Origin: Pseudomonadota bacterium
GTDB lineage: Bacteria; Pseudomonadota; Gammaproteobacteria; Burkholderiales; Thiobacillaceae
Reading direction: 5' to 3'
Length of the DNA: 64,000 nucleotides
Assembly: GCA_021820845.1 (NCBI GenBank)
Contig: JAKADC010000010.1
Location: forward strand, 1-64,000
Part shown: positions 52,901 to 62,599 of the stretch, in pieces
Numbering within the stretch: the first letter of the stretch is position 1
How the letters are laid out: each line of letters opens with the position of its first letter
The notes under the pieces: model-generated
The model's input: the letters and a program-made list of their open reading frames with translations, nothing else
Database searches by the model: none
Told to the model about the DNA's origin: nothing
Position numbers and translations under genes: made by a program

Positions 52901-53299
52901 TCAGCGCAGCAGGTCGTCGGGTTCCCGCTTGAACTCGCCTTCGAGCACGTTGTCGTTCGCCGGGCGCAGCAGGTCCGGCTCCCGCCTGCGCGGAACCAAG
53001 AGCAGAATGAGAGCCAGGATGTCGCTGAGGAAGCCGGGGAAGATCAGCAGTCCGCCGGCGAGAAGGACACGGCTGCTGGAAAACAGCGAGGCGAGCGGGT
53101 TGGCGCCGGTCTGCAGCGAAAACAGCAGCCGCGCGCTCCAGGCGATGCGCTCGACGCGGATCAGAGCCGCCCCCGCGATCAGGTCGGCGACGAGCCAAAG
53201 CAGCACCCAGTTGCCGATGGCGCTCGCCACCCAGAAAATACCCGCCGCCTCCAGAACCGGAAACGAGAGCAGCAGTAGAACGATCCAACCAAAGCGCAT
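52901..53299 (-). CDS. fxsA: FxsA-family membrane protein
   Basis: A 132-residue protein with three to four helices: WIVLLLLSFPVLEAAGIFWV (20 residues), WVLLWLVADLIAGAALI, LLAGGLLIFPGFLSDILALI. This is the FxsA pattern, known for reducing phage F exclusion in E. coli when overproduced. Its start is only 3 bp from the start of divergent cutA, so any promoter of either gene must lie in the other's coding region. Confidence 0.93.
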   Translation of the reverse strand: MRFGWIVLLLLSFPVLEAAGIFWVASAIGNWVLLWLVADLIAGAALIRVERIAWSARLLFSLQTGANPLASLFSSSRVLLAGGLLIFPGFLSDILALILLLVPRRREPDLLRPANDNVLEGEFKREPDDLLR

Positions 53300-53302
53300 G
53301 AC

Positions 53303-53626
53303 ATGGAACCTTTGTTAGTCTTGACGAATGTACCCGGGCTCGCGCAGGCCGAGAAACTGGCGCGCGCGCTGGTCGAGAGCGGCGCGGCGGCGTGCGTGAA
53401 CGTTTTGGCGCCGTGCCGCTCCATCTACCGCTGGCGGGGCGCGGTGGAGGTCGCGGACGAAATCCCGCTGCTGATCAAGACCACCGGGGAAAGCTATCCG
53501 CGGGTTGAAGCGGCGGTCCGCGCCCATCATCCCTACGACGTACCGGAACTCATCGCCATACCGATAACACACGGCTTGCCCGCTTATCTCGACTGGGTGG
53601 CCAAGGAGACTGAAAAGCATGATTAA
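53303..53626 (+). CDS. cutA: CutA-family trimeric protein
   Basis: A 107-residue protein with the CutA signatures LVLTNVPGLAQAEKLARALV (20 residues), AACVNVLAPCRSIYRWRG and PYDVPELIAIPITHG. CutA was first linked to divalent-cation tolerance. It is followed by dsbD, whose ATG overlaps its stop by 8 bp, the cutA-dsbD pair seen in many gammaproteobacteria. Confidence 0.95.
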   Translation: MEPLLVLTNVPGLAQAEKLARALVESGAAACVNVLAPCRSIYRWRGAVEVADEIPLLIKTTGESYPRVEAAVRAHHPYDVPELIAIPITHGLPAYLDWVAKETEKHD

Positions 53627-55904
53627 GTGGATCCGTTTGCTGGGCGCACTATTTGCAGTTGGGGGCGCATTGGGCCACTTTCCAGTCGCCCACGCCGATG
53701 AATTTCTTGACCCCGAGGTCGCGTTCAAGTTCTCGGCGCGTGCACTCGACGCCGATACGCTCGAGGCACGCTGGCAGATTGCCGACGGCTATTACATGTA
53801 CCGCGACAAGTTCAAGTTCGAAGTCGACGGCGCGACGCTGGGAACGCCGCGCAAGCCTGCGGGCAAGCTGAAGCACGACGACAACTTCGGCACCGTCGAG
53901 ACCTATCGCAAGGACGTGCGCATCGCGCTGCCGATCCAGCGCAGCGCGGGCGTGACGTCGGTCACGCTGAAAGCCACGGGGCAGGGCTGCGCGGATGCGG
54001 GGCTGTGCTACACGCCGCAAACCGAGCGCGTCACGCTCAAGCTGCCGTCGCCGCCGGCGGCCGCGTCGGTTCTTCCCGCGGCGCAGGCCGCCGCGCCGGC
54101 ATCTACGCCGGCATCCGCGCTGGGCAGCCTCGGCGGTCTGACGGGCATGCCGCAGCTTTTGCCGCCGGACGAAGCCTTCAAGGTGGCGGCCAGCATGCCC
54201 GACGCGCGCACCATCCAGCTCGACTATGCGCCGACCGCCAACACCTACCTCTATCGCGACAAGCTCGCGTTTGTCGTCAAGTCGCCGGCCGACGTCAAGG
54301 TGACGCGTGCCGACACGCCGAAGGGCGACGTGAAGGACGACCCGAGCTTCGGCCGCACCGAGGTGTATCACCGGAATTTTTCCGCGCGCCTCGCGCTGTC
54401 GCGCCCGCTCGCGAACGACGAAAAGCTGGTGCTGGCGGCCACCTGGCAGGGATGCAACGAGGCGGTCGGCGTCTGCTATCCCCCGATCAAGCGTGACTTT
54501 TCCCTGACGTCGGCCGGCGCGGCGTCCGTCGCCGCGGCCGCCGCGCCTTCCGCGGGCGGTCCAGCCACCGCGGGCGAATCCGACACCTCCCGGATCGAGC
54601 GCGTGCTGAAAGGGGGCAGCTTCTGGGCGGTCGTCGCCACCTTCTTCGGATTTGGCCTGCTGCTGGCGCTGACGCCGTGCGTGTTCCCGATGATCCCGAT
54701 CCTGTCGGGCATCATCGCCGGGCAGAACAAGCAGCTCACGAAGACGACCGGCTTCCTGCTCTCGCTCGCCTACGTGCTGGGCATGGCCATCACCTACGCG
54801 CTGGCGGGCGTGGCGGCGGCGCTCTCGGGCACGCTGCTGTCGAATGCGCTGCAGAATCCGTGGGCGCTCGGCGTCGGCGCAGGCATCTTCGTGCTGCTGG
54901 CGATGTCGATGTTCGGCTTTTTCGAGCTGCAGCTGCCAAGCTTCATCCAGAGCAAGGTCTCGGACGCCTCCAACAAGATGAAGGGCGGCAACTTCGCGGG
55001 CGTCTTCGTCATGGGCGCGCTGTCGGCCGTGATCGTCGGTCCCTGCGTCGCGCCGCCGCTCGCCGCGGCGCTCGCCTTCATCGCGCAGACCGGCAACACC
55101 ACGCTCGGCGGCGTCGCGCTGTTCGTGCTCGCGCTGGGCATGGGCGTGCCGCTGCTGCTGGTCGGCCTGTCGGCGGGCGCGCTGCTGCCGCGCGCCGGCG
55201 GCTGGATGAACGCGGTGAAATATTTCTTCGGCGTGATGATGCTGGCGATCGCGATTTATCTCGTCTCGCCGCTCATCCCTGCCTGGGTCAACATGGTGCT
55301 GTGGGCCGTGCTGCTGATCGCGTCCGCCATCTACCTGCATGCGCTCGACCCGCTGCCCGCCCACGCGAGCGGCTGGTCGCGGCTGTGGAAAGGCCTCGGC
55401 GTCGTGCTGCTGATCGGCGGCCTGTCGATCATCCTCGGTCTGCTGGCCGGCAGCCGCGACCTGTTGCAGCCGCTGGAGGTCTACAAGGGCGGCATCACGG
55501 GCGGCAGCGGCGGCGCCGCGCTGGCGGCGGAGCAGGACGGACCGACCTTCGAGAAAGTGAAGAGCGTCGCCGAACTCGACGCGAGGCTTGCCGCGGCCAA
55601 GGCCGAAGGCCGGCCGGTGATGCTCGATTTCTACGCCGATTGGTGCGTGTCGTGCAAGGAAATGGAGCGCTTCACCTTCAACGATCCCAAGGTCCGGGCC
55701 CGGCTGCAGAAGATGGTCCTGCTGCAGGCCGACGTCACCGCCAATACCGAGGCCGACAAGGCCTTGCTGAAACGCTTCGCGCTGTTCGGGCCGCCCGGCC
55801 TCGTGTTCTGGAACGGCGCGGGGGCGCAGTCGGACTACAAGGTCATCGGTTTCGAGAAGCCGGAGAAGTTCGTCGCCAGCATCGACGCCGCGCTCGGCAC
55901 GTAA
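53619..55904 (+). CDS. dsbD: Thiol:disulfide interchange protein DsbD, two alpha domains
   Basis: A 761-residue inner-membrane electron carrier from cytoplasmic thioredoxin to the periplasm, longer than the usual 570-600. After the signal peptide there are two DsbD-alpha domains in tandem, each with its redox pair: GQGCADAGLCYTP, then WQGCNEAVGVCYPP. The eight-helix beta domain has its cysteines in TPCVFPMIPILSG and VIVGPCVAPPLAAAL, and the C-terminal gamma thioredoxin domain has DFYADWCVSCKEM. The second alpha domain has one extra residue between its cysteines. Confidence 0.95.
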   Translation: MIKWIRLLGALFAVGGALGHFPVAHADEFLDPEVAFKFSARALDADTLEARWQIADGYYMYRDKFKFEVDGATLGTPRKPAGKLKHDDNFGTVETYRKDVRIALPIQRSAGVTSVTLKATGQGCADAGLCYTPQTERVTLKLPSPPAAASVLPAAQAAAPASTPASALGSLGGLTGMPQLLPPDEAFKVAASMPDARTIQLDYAPTANTYLYRDKLAFVVKSPADVKVTRADTPKGDVKDDPSFGRTEVYHRNFSARLALSRPLANDEKLVLAATWQGCNEAVGVCYPPIKRDFSLTSAGAASVAAAAAPSAGGPATAGESDTSRIERVLKGGSFWAVVATFFGFGLLLALTPCVFPMIPILSGIIAGQNKQLTKTTGFLLSLAYVLGMAITYALAGVAAALSGTLLSNALQNPWALGVGAGIFVLLAMSMFGFFELQLPSFIQSKVSDASNKMKGGNFAGVFVMGALSAVIVGPCVAPPLAAALAFIAQTGNTTLGGVALFVLALGMGVPLLLVGLSAGALLPRAGGWMNAVKYFFGVMMLAIAIYLVSPLIPAWVNMVLWAVLLIASAIYLHALDPLPAHASGWSRLWKGLGVVLLIGGLSIILGLLAGSRDLLQPLEVYKGGITGGSGGAALAAEQDGPTFEKVKSVAELDARLAAAKAEGRPVMLDFYADWCVSCKEMERFTFNDPKVRARLQKMVLLQADVTANTEADKALLKRFALFGPPGLVFWNGAGAQSDYKVIGFEKPEKFVASIDAALGT

Positions 55905-55958
55905 CCCGGGCGGGCTGGCGAACAGCCGCGGGACCTTCTTCCGCAGCGGTCCGTCGTC

Positions 55959-57026
55959 TTAAGGCTGCCGCCGCAGCACCGCGACGGCGTCGAGCAGCGG
56001 GGTGACGACGGGCTGGATCTTGCGCCGCATCAGTGAACCGATGGCGGTGGTCTTGAGGAAGATCGGCCGCACTGTTTCGGCGTCCGCGCTCGACAGCGTG
56101 TCCAGCGCGGCGCAGTCCGATTCGAACTGCGGCGCGGCGGCGAGCAGCGCCGTGCGGGCCGCGGCGCGCGACGCTTCGTCGGCCTGGCGCAGCGGCGCGC
56201 ACCAGTTCGCTACGGCGTTCAGCGTGTGGCTCACCACTTCCTGGATTTCCGGACGCTCGAGAATCAGCGCGGCGGTGGCGAGGAAGGTCTGCCCCTGCCC
56301 CGACAAGGCCTTGTCCAGCATGGCGCTGTAGGGATTGGCGGCAAGGCGCGGCACGTTCGCCTGGTCGGCGCGCGCCGCGCGCGGATTGGGCAGGTCGTCG
56401 GGTTGCAGTTCGAGAAACGCGACGTAGTAGGAGTTGCGGCTGTTCCCGCGCTTCCAGATCGCGAGCCGCTCGGCCTCGCCGAGCACGCCGGAATGCAGCA
56501 TCACCGCGACGGTATCGAGAATGCCGACGTCGTCCTCGTGCAGGAAGGCCAGATGCTCGACCAGGAATTCGATCAGCGTGCGGCCCATGCTTCCCTGGCA
56601 CACCACGTCGCGCATCAGCATCAGCCGCGCGTTGTCCAGGGTCGGCATGCACCACCAGGCGTAGCGCGCCAGCTCGTCGGTGAGCGCGGGCGAATGCACC
56701 ACCGCGACCACCGCCTCTTCTTCCGCGATCAGCAGCAGCTGCGCCAGGTGCTGTGTCGACAGTCCTGCCTGCGATTGCCGCGTCCAGCGCGTCAGGTGCA
56801 CCGGATAGCCGCCGGGCGAGCCGAGCGCGTGGCCGGAGAGCAGTTCGCGCACCCGCTTCAGGTAACGGTCGGAACGCTCGGTGGGCTTCAGCGGCACGCT
56901 GGCCTCGCCCTCCGGCGTCAGCGCCCACAGCGTCATGCTCGACTCGTCGATGCGCACGGCCTTGAGTTCGGTATTGAACAGAACGTTGAGGCGCAGTTCG
57001 TCTTCAGGGGAGAGCTCGTCGTTCAT
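55959..57026 (-). CDS. dsrS: DsrS-like protein
   Basis: A 355-residue soluble protein that resembles DsrS, a protein of unknown function that closes the dsr sulfur-oxidation operon of purple sulfur bacteria. Recognisable stretches are [53 protein letters not shown] (20 residues) and [18 protein letters not shown]. It lies apart from any dsr genes here, with its ATG overlapping the hemL stop. The assignment comes from remembered family resemblance, not a search. Confidence 0.72.
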   Translation of the reverse strand: MNDELSPEDELRLNVLFNTELKAVRIDESSMTLWALTPEGEASVPLKPTERSDRYLKRVRELLSGHALGSPGGYPVHLTRWTRQSQAGLSTQHLAQLLLIAEEEAVVAVVHSPALTDELARYAWWCMPTLDNARLMLMRDVVCQGSMGRTLIEFLVEHLAFLHEDDVGILDTVAVMLHSGVLGEAERLAIWKRGNSRNSYYVAFLELQPDDLPNPRAARADQANVPRLAANPYSAMLDKALSGQGQTFLATAALILERPEIQEVVSHTLNAVANWCAPLRQADEASRAAARTALLAAAPQFESDCAALDTLSSADAETVRPIFLKTTAIGSLMRRKIQPVVTPLLDAVAVLRRQP

Positions 57027-58300
57027 AGGGTCTTGAAGACGTCGCGCGCGGCGCTGACCGTCGCGTCGATGTCGGCGTCGGTGTGCGCGGCGGAGACGAA
57101 GCCCGCCTCGAACGCCGACGGTGCGAGGTAGACGCCGCGGTCGAGCATCGCGTGGAAGAAGCGGTTGAATTTCTCGCGGTCGCACTGCATCACCTCGGCA
57201 AAGCTCGCGGGCGGCTTGGCGGCGAAATAGAGGCCGAACATGCCGCCGACCGAATCGGCGCAGAAGGTGACGCCCGCGTCCGTTGCGGCGGCGGTCAGGC
57301 CCTTCACCAGGCGCTCGGTGCGGCGGGCGAGCGTCGCGTAGAAGCCGGGTTCGGAAACCGCTTCGAGCGTCGCGAGGCCGGCCGCGACCGCGACGGGATT
57401 GCCCGACAGCGTGCCTGCCTGATAGACGGGGCCGACCGGCGCCAGCGCGTCCATCACGTCGGCGCGCCCGCCGAAGGCGCCAACCGGCATGCCGCCGCCG
57501 ATCACCTTGCCGAGCGTGGTGAGGTCGGGCTTGATGCCGAGGAGCTTCTGCGCGCAGCCGAGGTCGACGCGGAAGCCGGTCATGACTTCGTCGAAGATCA
57601 GCAGCGCGCCGTGCGCGTCGCACAGGCGGCGCATCGTCGCCATGAATTCGGCGGTCGGCTTGACCAGGTTCATGTTGCCGGCGAAGGGCTCGACGATGAT
57701 GCAGGCGATTTCATTGCCGATCTCGGCGAAGGTGCGCTCGAGGCCGGCGACGTCGTTGTAGTCGAGCACGAGGGTCTGCGCCGCGACTTCCGGCGGTACG
57801 CCGGCCGAGGTGGGGTTGCCGAAGGTGAGCGCGCCGGAGCCCGCCTTCACCAGCAGGAAATCGGCGTGGCCGTGGTAGCAGCCCTCGAACTTGATGAATT
57901 TGGAGCGGCCGGTGAAGCCGCGCGCGAGGCGGATCGCGCTCATCGTCGCCTCGGTCCCGGACGACACCAGGCGCACCTTCTCGATGCTCGGCACGAGTTC
58001 GACGATGCGGCGGGCGATGGTCAGCTCGGCTTCGCTGGGCGCGCCGAACGACAGGCCGTTGGCGGCGGCGTCCTGCACCGCCTTCACCGTCCCGGGATGG
58101 GCGTGGCCCAGGATCGCCGGGCCCCACGAGCCGACGTAGTCGACGTACTCGCGGCCGTCGGCGTCCCACACGCGCGAACCCTTGGCGCGGCTGAAGAACA
58201 CGGGCGTGCCGCCGACGCTCCTGAAGGCGCGCACCGGCGAATTCACGCCGCCGGGGATGACTTGTTGCGATTGTTCGAAAAGCGCCTGGTTACGGGTCAT
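57023..58300 (-). CDS. hemL: Glutamate-1-semialdehyde aminomutase
   Basis: A 425-residue PLP enzyme making 5-aminolevulinate by the C5 route. It shows [20 protein letters not shown] (20 residues), [11 protein letters not shown] and the PLP lysine in [17 protein letters not shown]. It starts the tetrapyrrole supply that hemC and hemD continue. Its ATG overlaps the thiE stop and its stop overlaps the dsrS start, so it is embedded in a four-gene coupled run. Confidence 0.97.
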   Translation of the reverse strand: MTRNQALFEQSQQVIPGGVNSPVRAFRSVGGTPVFFSRAKGSRVWDADGREYVDYVGSWGPAILGHAHPGTVKAVQDAAANGLSFGAPSEAELTIARRIVELVPSIEKVRLVSSGTEATMSAIRLARGFTGRSKFIKFEGCYHGHADFLLVKAGSGALTFGNPTSAGVPPEVAAQTLVLDYNDVAGLERTFAEIGNEIACIIVEPFAGNMNLVKPTAEFMATMRRLCDAHGALLIFDEVMTGFRVDLGCAQKLLGIKPDLTTLGKVIGGGMPVGAFGGRADVMDALAPVGPVYQAGTLSGNPVAVAAGLATLEAVSEPGFYATLARRTERLVKGLTAAATDAGVTFCADSVGGMFGLYFAAKPPASFAEVMQCDREKFNRFFHAMLDRGVYLAPSAFEAGFVSAAHTDADIDATVSAARDVFKTL

Positions 58301-58932
58301 TGTTCCGATTCCAATTCAAAGAGTTGATTCAGGTCGTGCGCCGCGGCACGGATGTCGGGGGCGTCGAACAGGCCCGACGAGACGGCGAGGCTGTCGGCGC
58401 CGGCGTCGAGCAGTTGCGCGGCATTGGCGCGCGTGATGCCGCCGATCGCGACCAGCGGCACGGCGATGCGCGGTGCCGCTTCGCGCAGCAGGTCGAGGCT
58501 GGCGCGCGGGGCCGCGGGCTTCGTGGGCGACGCGAAGAAGCTGCCGAAGGCGACGTAGTCGGCGCCCGCCGCCTGTGCCGCCAGGGCAAGCTCGATGTCC
58601 TGGTAGCACGATGCGCCGATGAACTTGCCCGGGCCGAGGATGATGCGCGCCTCGCGTACGCTGCCGTCGCCGCGCCCCAGGTGCACCCCGTCGGCATCGG
58701 CGAGATCGGCCAGCCGCAGGTCGTCGTTGACGATCAGCGGCACGCCGAAACGGCGGCACAGCGCGACGAGCTTGCTCGCCTGTTCGTGGCGGCGCGCGAC
58801 GTCGCCGGATTTGTCGCGGTACTGCACCGCCGCGACGCCCCCTGCCAGCGCGGCCTCGACCTGCCCCAGCAGGCGCTCGGTGTCGGCGGTTTCGGGGGTG
58901 ATGGCGTACACGCCGCCGGGAAAGTCAGGCAT
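58297..58932 (-). CDS. thiE: Thiamine-phosphate synthase
   Basis: A 211-residue TIM-barrel enzyme joining the pyrimidine and thiazole halves of thiamine. Signatures are [29 protein letters not shown] (20 residues), GASCYQ and [11 protein letters not shown]. The ATG at 58932 is the family start. It overlaps thiD by 8 bp. Confidence 0.95.
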   Translation of the reverse strand: MPDFPGGVYAITPETADTERLLGQVEAALAGGVAAVQYRDKSGDVARRHEQASKLVALCRRFGVPLIVNDDLRLADLADADGVHLGRGDGSVREARIILGPGKFIGASCYQDIELALAAQAAGADYVAFGSFFASPTKPAAPRASLDLLREAAPRIAVPLVAIGGITRANAAQLLDAGADSLAVSSGLFDAPDIRAAAHDLNQLFELESEQ

Positions 58933-59767
58933 TGCCTTCCGCCTGCCCATCCTGCGCCCAGAAGAAGCGCTCCGGAATGTATTGCCCCATGCCGGGACGG
59001 AACGCGGCTTTCAGCGACTCGTAGGTGAAGTTCTGCGCGTCGCGCACGCCCTGCGGCACGTCCTGGCCGAACGCCAGCGTGGCGGCGATCGCCGACGCCA
59101 GCGTGCAGCCGGAGCCGTGATAGCTGCCGGGAAGGCGGTCCCAGGCGTCGGTCTGGACGTGGCCGTTCGCGTCGTAGAGGCTGTTCAGCACGCGTGGCGT
59201 CGCCTCGTGGGTGCCGGTGATGAGCACGTATTCGCAGCCGAGATCGGTCAGGTGGCGGGCGCACGCGGCGAGATCCATCTCCTCCTCGTCCGATTCGAAC
59301 AGCGCGAGGCGTCGGGCTTCGTGGCCGTTCGGCGTGAGGACGCTCGTCTGCGGAATCAGCAGGTCGCGCATCGCGGCGATCATGTCGTCGGTGGCGAGCT
59401 CGTCGCCGCGCCCGGACGCCAGCACCGGGTCGAGGATGACGGGAATGTCCGGGTAGTCGGCGAGGATTTCGGCGATCGCCGCGATCGATTCGGGACTGCC
59501 GAGCATGCCGAGCTTGAACGCGGCGACCGGGACGTCTTCGAGCAGCATGCGCGCCTGGTCGGTCACCCACTCCGAATCGATCGCCAGGACTTCGTCGACG
59601 CCGGCGGTGTCCTGCACCGTGATGGCGGTGATCACCGACAGCGGATGGCAGCCCATGCTCGCCAGGGTCAGCAGATCGGCCTGGATGCCCGCGCCGCCGG
59701 TCGGATCGGACGCGGCGAAGCTGAGCACGAGCGGCGGCGGGGGCTTGGGGGAGAAAATAGGCGGCAT
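58925..59767 (-). CDS. thiD: Hydroxymethylpyrimidine (phosphate) kinase
   Basis: A 280-residue ribokinase-fold enzyme phosphorylating the thiamine pyrimidine unit twice. LSFAASDPTGGAGIQADLLT (20 residues), VLDPVLASGRGDEL and GSGCTLASAIAATLAFGQDV (20 residues) are the substrate and anion-hole motifs. It heads the thiD-thiE-hemL-dsrS operon. The 53 bp shared with the divergent rubredoxin gene is too short for a TPP riboswitch. Confidence 0.95.
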   Translation of the reverse strand: MPPIFSPKPPPPLVLSFAASDPTGGAGIQADLLTLASMGCHPLSVITAITVQDTAGVDEVLAIDSEWVTDQARMLLEDVPVAAFKLGMLGSPESIAAIAEILADYPDIPVILDPVLASGRGDELATDDMIAAMRDLLIPQTSVLTPNGHEARRLALFESDEEEMDLAACARHLTDLGCEYVLITGTHEATPRVLNSLYDANGHVQTDAWDRLPGSYHGSGCTLASAIAATLAFGQDVPQGVRDAQNFTYESLKAAFRPGMGQYIPERFFWAQDGQAEGNA

Positions 59768-59820
59768 GGCGGCGCTGCTTTAAAATCAATCCGTAATTTT
59801 AGCCGATTCGTTGCTCCCCC

Positions 59821-60003
59821 ATGTCCGAAGCTCCCCCATACAAACGCTGGATGTGCCTGATCTGCGGCTACATCTACGACGAAAAAACCGGCGCGCCGGC
59901 CGACGGCATTCCGCCCGGCACGCGCTGGGAAGACGTTCCGGTCAACTGGAGCTGCCCCGATTGCGGCGCGCGCAAGGACGATTTCCTGATGATGGCGGTC
60001 TAG
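59821..60003 (+). CDS. Rubredoxin
   Basis: A 60-residue rubredoxin with the iron site [10 protein letters not shown] and [11 protein letters not shown] and the aromatic stretch [14 protein letters not shown]. It is a small electron carrier; the partner is unknown here. It is divergent from thiD with 53 bp between them. Confidence 0.96.
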   Translation: MSEAPPYKRWMCLICGYIYDEKTGAPADGIPPGTRWEDVPVNWSCPDCGARKDDFLMMAV

Positions 60004-60162
60004 ACGATTTCGCCGCGCGTTCAAGAATCGCCCGGGAAGCGACGTTAACTGCCGAGGAAGTGGAGGGTTGTGGAAGCGCGTCAACGCCGGGTGGCCCGAG
60101 GGCGACCCGGCGCCGCCGCGTTCCGAGGGTGTCGTGAATAATATCCAACATAGGAGACGATA

Positions 60163-61065
60163 ATGATCATGCGGTGGATTTCAACGTGGGTGCTGCTTGT
60201 TCTCTCGACAAGCGCGTGGGCGATTTCTCCCTACATTCAAGGGAATGCGGTGCCGGCCCGCAGCGTGCAGGCGGTGGCCACGGCGGTCGAGGCCAAGCTC
60301 AAGAGCGGCGGTTTCAAGGTGGTCGGCACCTACTTCCCCAAAAACCTCGCCGGCTACGGGGTCGTCGTCGCCACCGATGACACCATGCTCGACGAAGTGG
60401 GCGCGGTCGGCGGGAATGCCATCCTCGGCGCCACGATCCGGGTCGGCGTCAAGGCGGACGGCAGCGTCGCCTACACCAACCCGGACTACTGGTATCGCGC
60501 GTACTTCCGGGGCGCCTTCGCCAAGAAGGAAGACGCCGTCAAAGCCTTGCAGGCCCGCCTGCAGGATGCCCTGGGCGCCGGAAAGGGGCTCGGCGGCGAC
60601 GAGTCCGCCGGCAGCCTGTCCAACTACCGCTACATGATCGGCATGGAACGGCTGGATTCCTACAAGAACAAGCTGGCGCAGTACGGCAGCTTTGCCGACG
60701 CCGTCAAGACCGTGCGCGAGAACCTCGCCAAAGGCGCGGGCAACACCAGCAAGGTCTACGAGATCGTGATGCCGGGCCGCCGGCTCGCCGTGTTCGGCGT
60801 CGCGATGAACGACCCCGAGAACGGCGACGGCGCGTGGATCAAGAAGATCGGCATGCAGGACAGCGTCGCCGGCCTGCCCTACGAGATCTATGTGGTCGAC
60901 AAGGAGGTCGAGTCGCCGCACGGGCGCTTCCGCATCGCGCTCGCTTTCCCCGACGTCGGGATGGGTCAGTTCATGCGCATCTCGTCCCTGCCGAACACCA
61001 TCATCGAAACCATGGGCGCGGTGGCGGGCGTTCAGAAGAAATCCGGCAGCGAAGCCTGGCAGTAA
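60163..61065 (+). CDS. Exported protein of unknown function
   Basis: A 300-residue protein with a signal peptide ending TSAWA. The mature part has an alpha/beta pattern (AVATAVEAKLKSGGFKVVGT, 20 residues; YGVVVATDDTMLDEVG; ALAFPDVGMGQFMRISSLPN). The first half loosely recalls DUF302-type domains, but I do not recognise the family. ATG at 60163 has AGGAGA 7 bases ahead; a second ATG follows at 60169. A terminator closes the gene. Confidence 0.75.
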   Translation: MIMRWISTWVLLVLSTSAWAISPYIQGNAVPARSVQAVATAVEAKLKSGGFKVVGTYFPKNLAGYGVVVATDDTMLDEVGAVGGNAILGATIRVGVKADGSVAYTNPDYWYRAYFRGAFAKKEDAVKALQARLQDALGAGKGLGGDESAGSLSNYRYMIGMERLDSYKNKLAQYGSFADAVKTVRENLAKGAGNTSKVYEIVMPGRRLAVFGVAMNDPENGDGAWIKKIGMQDSVAGLPYEIYVVDKEVESPHGRFRIALAFPDVGMGQFMRISSLPNTIIETMGAVAGVQKKSGSEAWQ

Positions 61066-61087
61066 GCCATTCCCTGCGTTTGCCGGC

Positions 61088-61109
61088 AGGGCGCCCCTCG
61101 TGGCGCCCT
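61088..61109 (+). terminator. Intrinsic terminator
   Basis: AGGGCGCC (61088-61095) pairs with GGCGCCCT (61102-61109), 6-base loop, followed by TTCTTTTG. It lies 22 bp after the stop of the exported-protein gene and insulates the pil operon. Confidence 0.85.
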
Positions 61110-61229
61110 TTCTTTTGTCTGGCGGCCGTCTACAGGGCGCGGGCGCTAAAGAAGCCCCGCCCGGTGCCGTAATGTTTACCACACAGGGGGGCGCGTGCCG
61201 CCCGCCCGACGACCTTGCTGGAGAAATGT

Positions 61230-61622
61230 GTGGATAAGGATGGATTGAAAGGCGTCAAGGTGATGGTCATCGATGACAGCAATACCATACGCCGCAGCGC
61301 GGAGATCTTTCTGAACCAGGCCGGCTGCGAGGTCATCCTCGCGCAGGACGGCTTCGACGCCCTCGCCAAGATCGCGGACCACGAACCGGACGTGGTGTTC
61401 GTCGACATCATGATGCCGCGGCTCGACGGCTACCAGACCTGTTCGCTCATCAAGCGCAATGCCCGATATCGCGCCACGCCGGTCATCATGCTGTCGTCCA
61501 AGGACGGCCTCTTCGACCGCGCCCGCGGCCGAATGGTGGGATCGGACGAATACCTGACCAAGCCGTTTACCAAGGACACGCTGCTGACCGCAGTGCGCGA
61601 GCACGCGCGCGCGAGCGCGTAA
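61230..61622 (+). CDS. pilG: Twitching-motility response regulator PilG
   Basis: A 130-residue single-domain receiver: VMVIDDSNTIRRSAEIFL, the phosphorylated aspartate in VVFVDIMMPRLDGY, and lysine in EYLTKPFTK. The GTG at 61230 is chosen because GGAG lies 6 bases upstream; a TTG at 61215 precedes it. It heads the pilGHIJ chemosensory operon that controls type IV pilus extension and retraction. Confidence 0.92.
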   Translation: MDKDGLKGVKVMVIDDSNTIRRSAEIFLNQAGCEVILAQDGFDALAKIADHEPDVVFVDIMMPRLDGYQTCSLIKRNARYRATPVIMLSSKDGLFDRARGRMVGSDEYLTKPFTKDTLLTAVREHARASA

Positions 61623-61645
61623 TTTTTTCTCGAGGAGCATAGATC

Positions 61646-62011
61646 ATGGCGATCAGCCGAATTCTGGTTGTGGACGATTCCCCTACCGAGCGCTTTTTCC
61701 TGTCCGAACTGCTGGTGAAGAACGGCTATCTCGTCAGCATGGCCGAAAGCGGTGAGGAAGCCGTCGCCCAGGCCAAGCAGACGCTGCCCGACCTGATCGT
61801 CATGGACGTCGTGATGCCCGGCATGAACGGCTACCAGGCGACGCGGATGATCACCAAGGAAGAGGCGACCAAGCACATCCCGGTCATCATGTGCACGACG
61901 AAGGGACAGGAAACCGACAAGGTTTGGGGCATGCGGCAGGGGGCGAAGGCTTACCTGGTGAAACCCGTAAAGGCGGACGAGCTGCTGTCGCAGATCAAGG
62001 CGCTGGGCTGA
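61646..62011 (+). CDS. pilH: Twitching-motility response regulator PilH
   Basis: A 121-residue receiver protein: ILVVDDSPTERFFLSELLV, aspartate in LIVMDVVMPGMNGYQATRM, and KAYLVKPVKADE. The second receiver in the operon, as in Pseudomonas and betaproteobacteria. GAGGAG precedes the ATG; the gap to pilG is 23 bp. Confidence 0.94.
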   Translation: MAISRILVVDDSPTERFFLSELLVKNGYLVSMAESGEEAVAQAKQTLPDLIVMDVVMPGMNGYQATRMITKEEATKHIPVIMCTTKGQETDKVWGMRQGAKAYLVKPVKADELLSQIKALG

Positions 62012-62021
62012 GCGCGGGGCC

Positions 62022-62543
62022 ATGGCCAAGAAATTCAATCTGCGCGAATTTCAGACCACGCTTTCGCAGCAGTTGCTCGCGGCGGCCAGCCGCGACAATT
62101 CGGGTTCCCGGCTCGGCTTCCGCGTGGGCGACGTGAACTGGCTGGTCAGCCTGTCCGACACCGAGGAGGTGCTCCCGGTGCCGCCGATCGTCCCCGTGCC
62201 GGGTGCTCGCCGCTGGTTTCGCGGCGTCGCCAATATTCGCGGAAACCTGTTCGCGGTGAGCGATTTTTCCGATTTCATGGGGCAGGGCGCGACGCCCGAG
62301 CATGCGGACTGCCGCCTGCTGATTCCGCACCACGATTTCGGCGTGAACGCGGCCCTGCTGGTGCACGGCACGCTGGGCCTCAAGAACATCAGCCGATACC
62401 AGCCGCGCGACGCACACGCCGAGCACCCGTGGATCGCGCGCGAATATGCCGACGAATCGGGCACGCGCTGGCGCGACATGGACTTCGGCCGCCTGCTTGG
62501 CAACGCCGGGTTTCTCGAGGCCGAGGCGCCGATCGGCAACTGA
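62022..62543 (+). CDS. pilI: CheW-like adaptor PilI
   Basis: A 173-residue CheW-fold protein linking PilJ to the ChpA-type kinase: LGFRVGDVNWLVSLSDTEEV (20 residues), then PGARRWFRGVANIRGNLFAV (20 residues), the CheW surface loop. It follows pilH by 10 bp. Confidence 0.93.
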   Translation: MAKKFNLREFQTTLSQQLLAAASRDNSGSRLGFRVGDVNWLVSLSDTEEVLPVPPIVPVPGARRWFRGVANIRGNLFAVSDFSDFMGQGATPEHADCRLLIPHHDFGVNAALLVHGTLGLKNISRYQPRDAHAEHPWIAREYADESGTRWRDMDFGRLLGNAGFLEAEAPIGN

Positions 62544-62599
62544 TTGATCATTAAAACCGGGCGCACTGGCGCCGATGAGGAAGGACTGGAGCGATGAGC

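Noticed and set aside
59768-59820. TPP riboswitch before thiD
   Set aside because: The space is only 53 bp and no thi-box pattern is visible.
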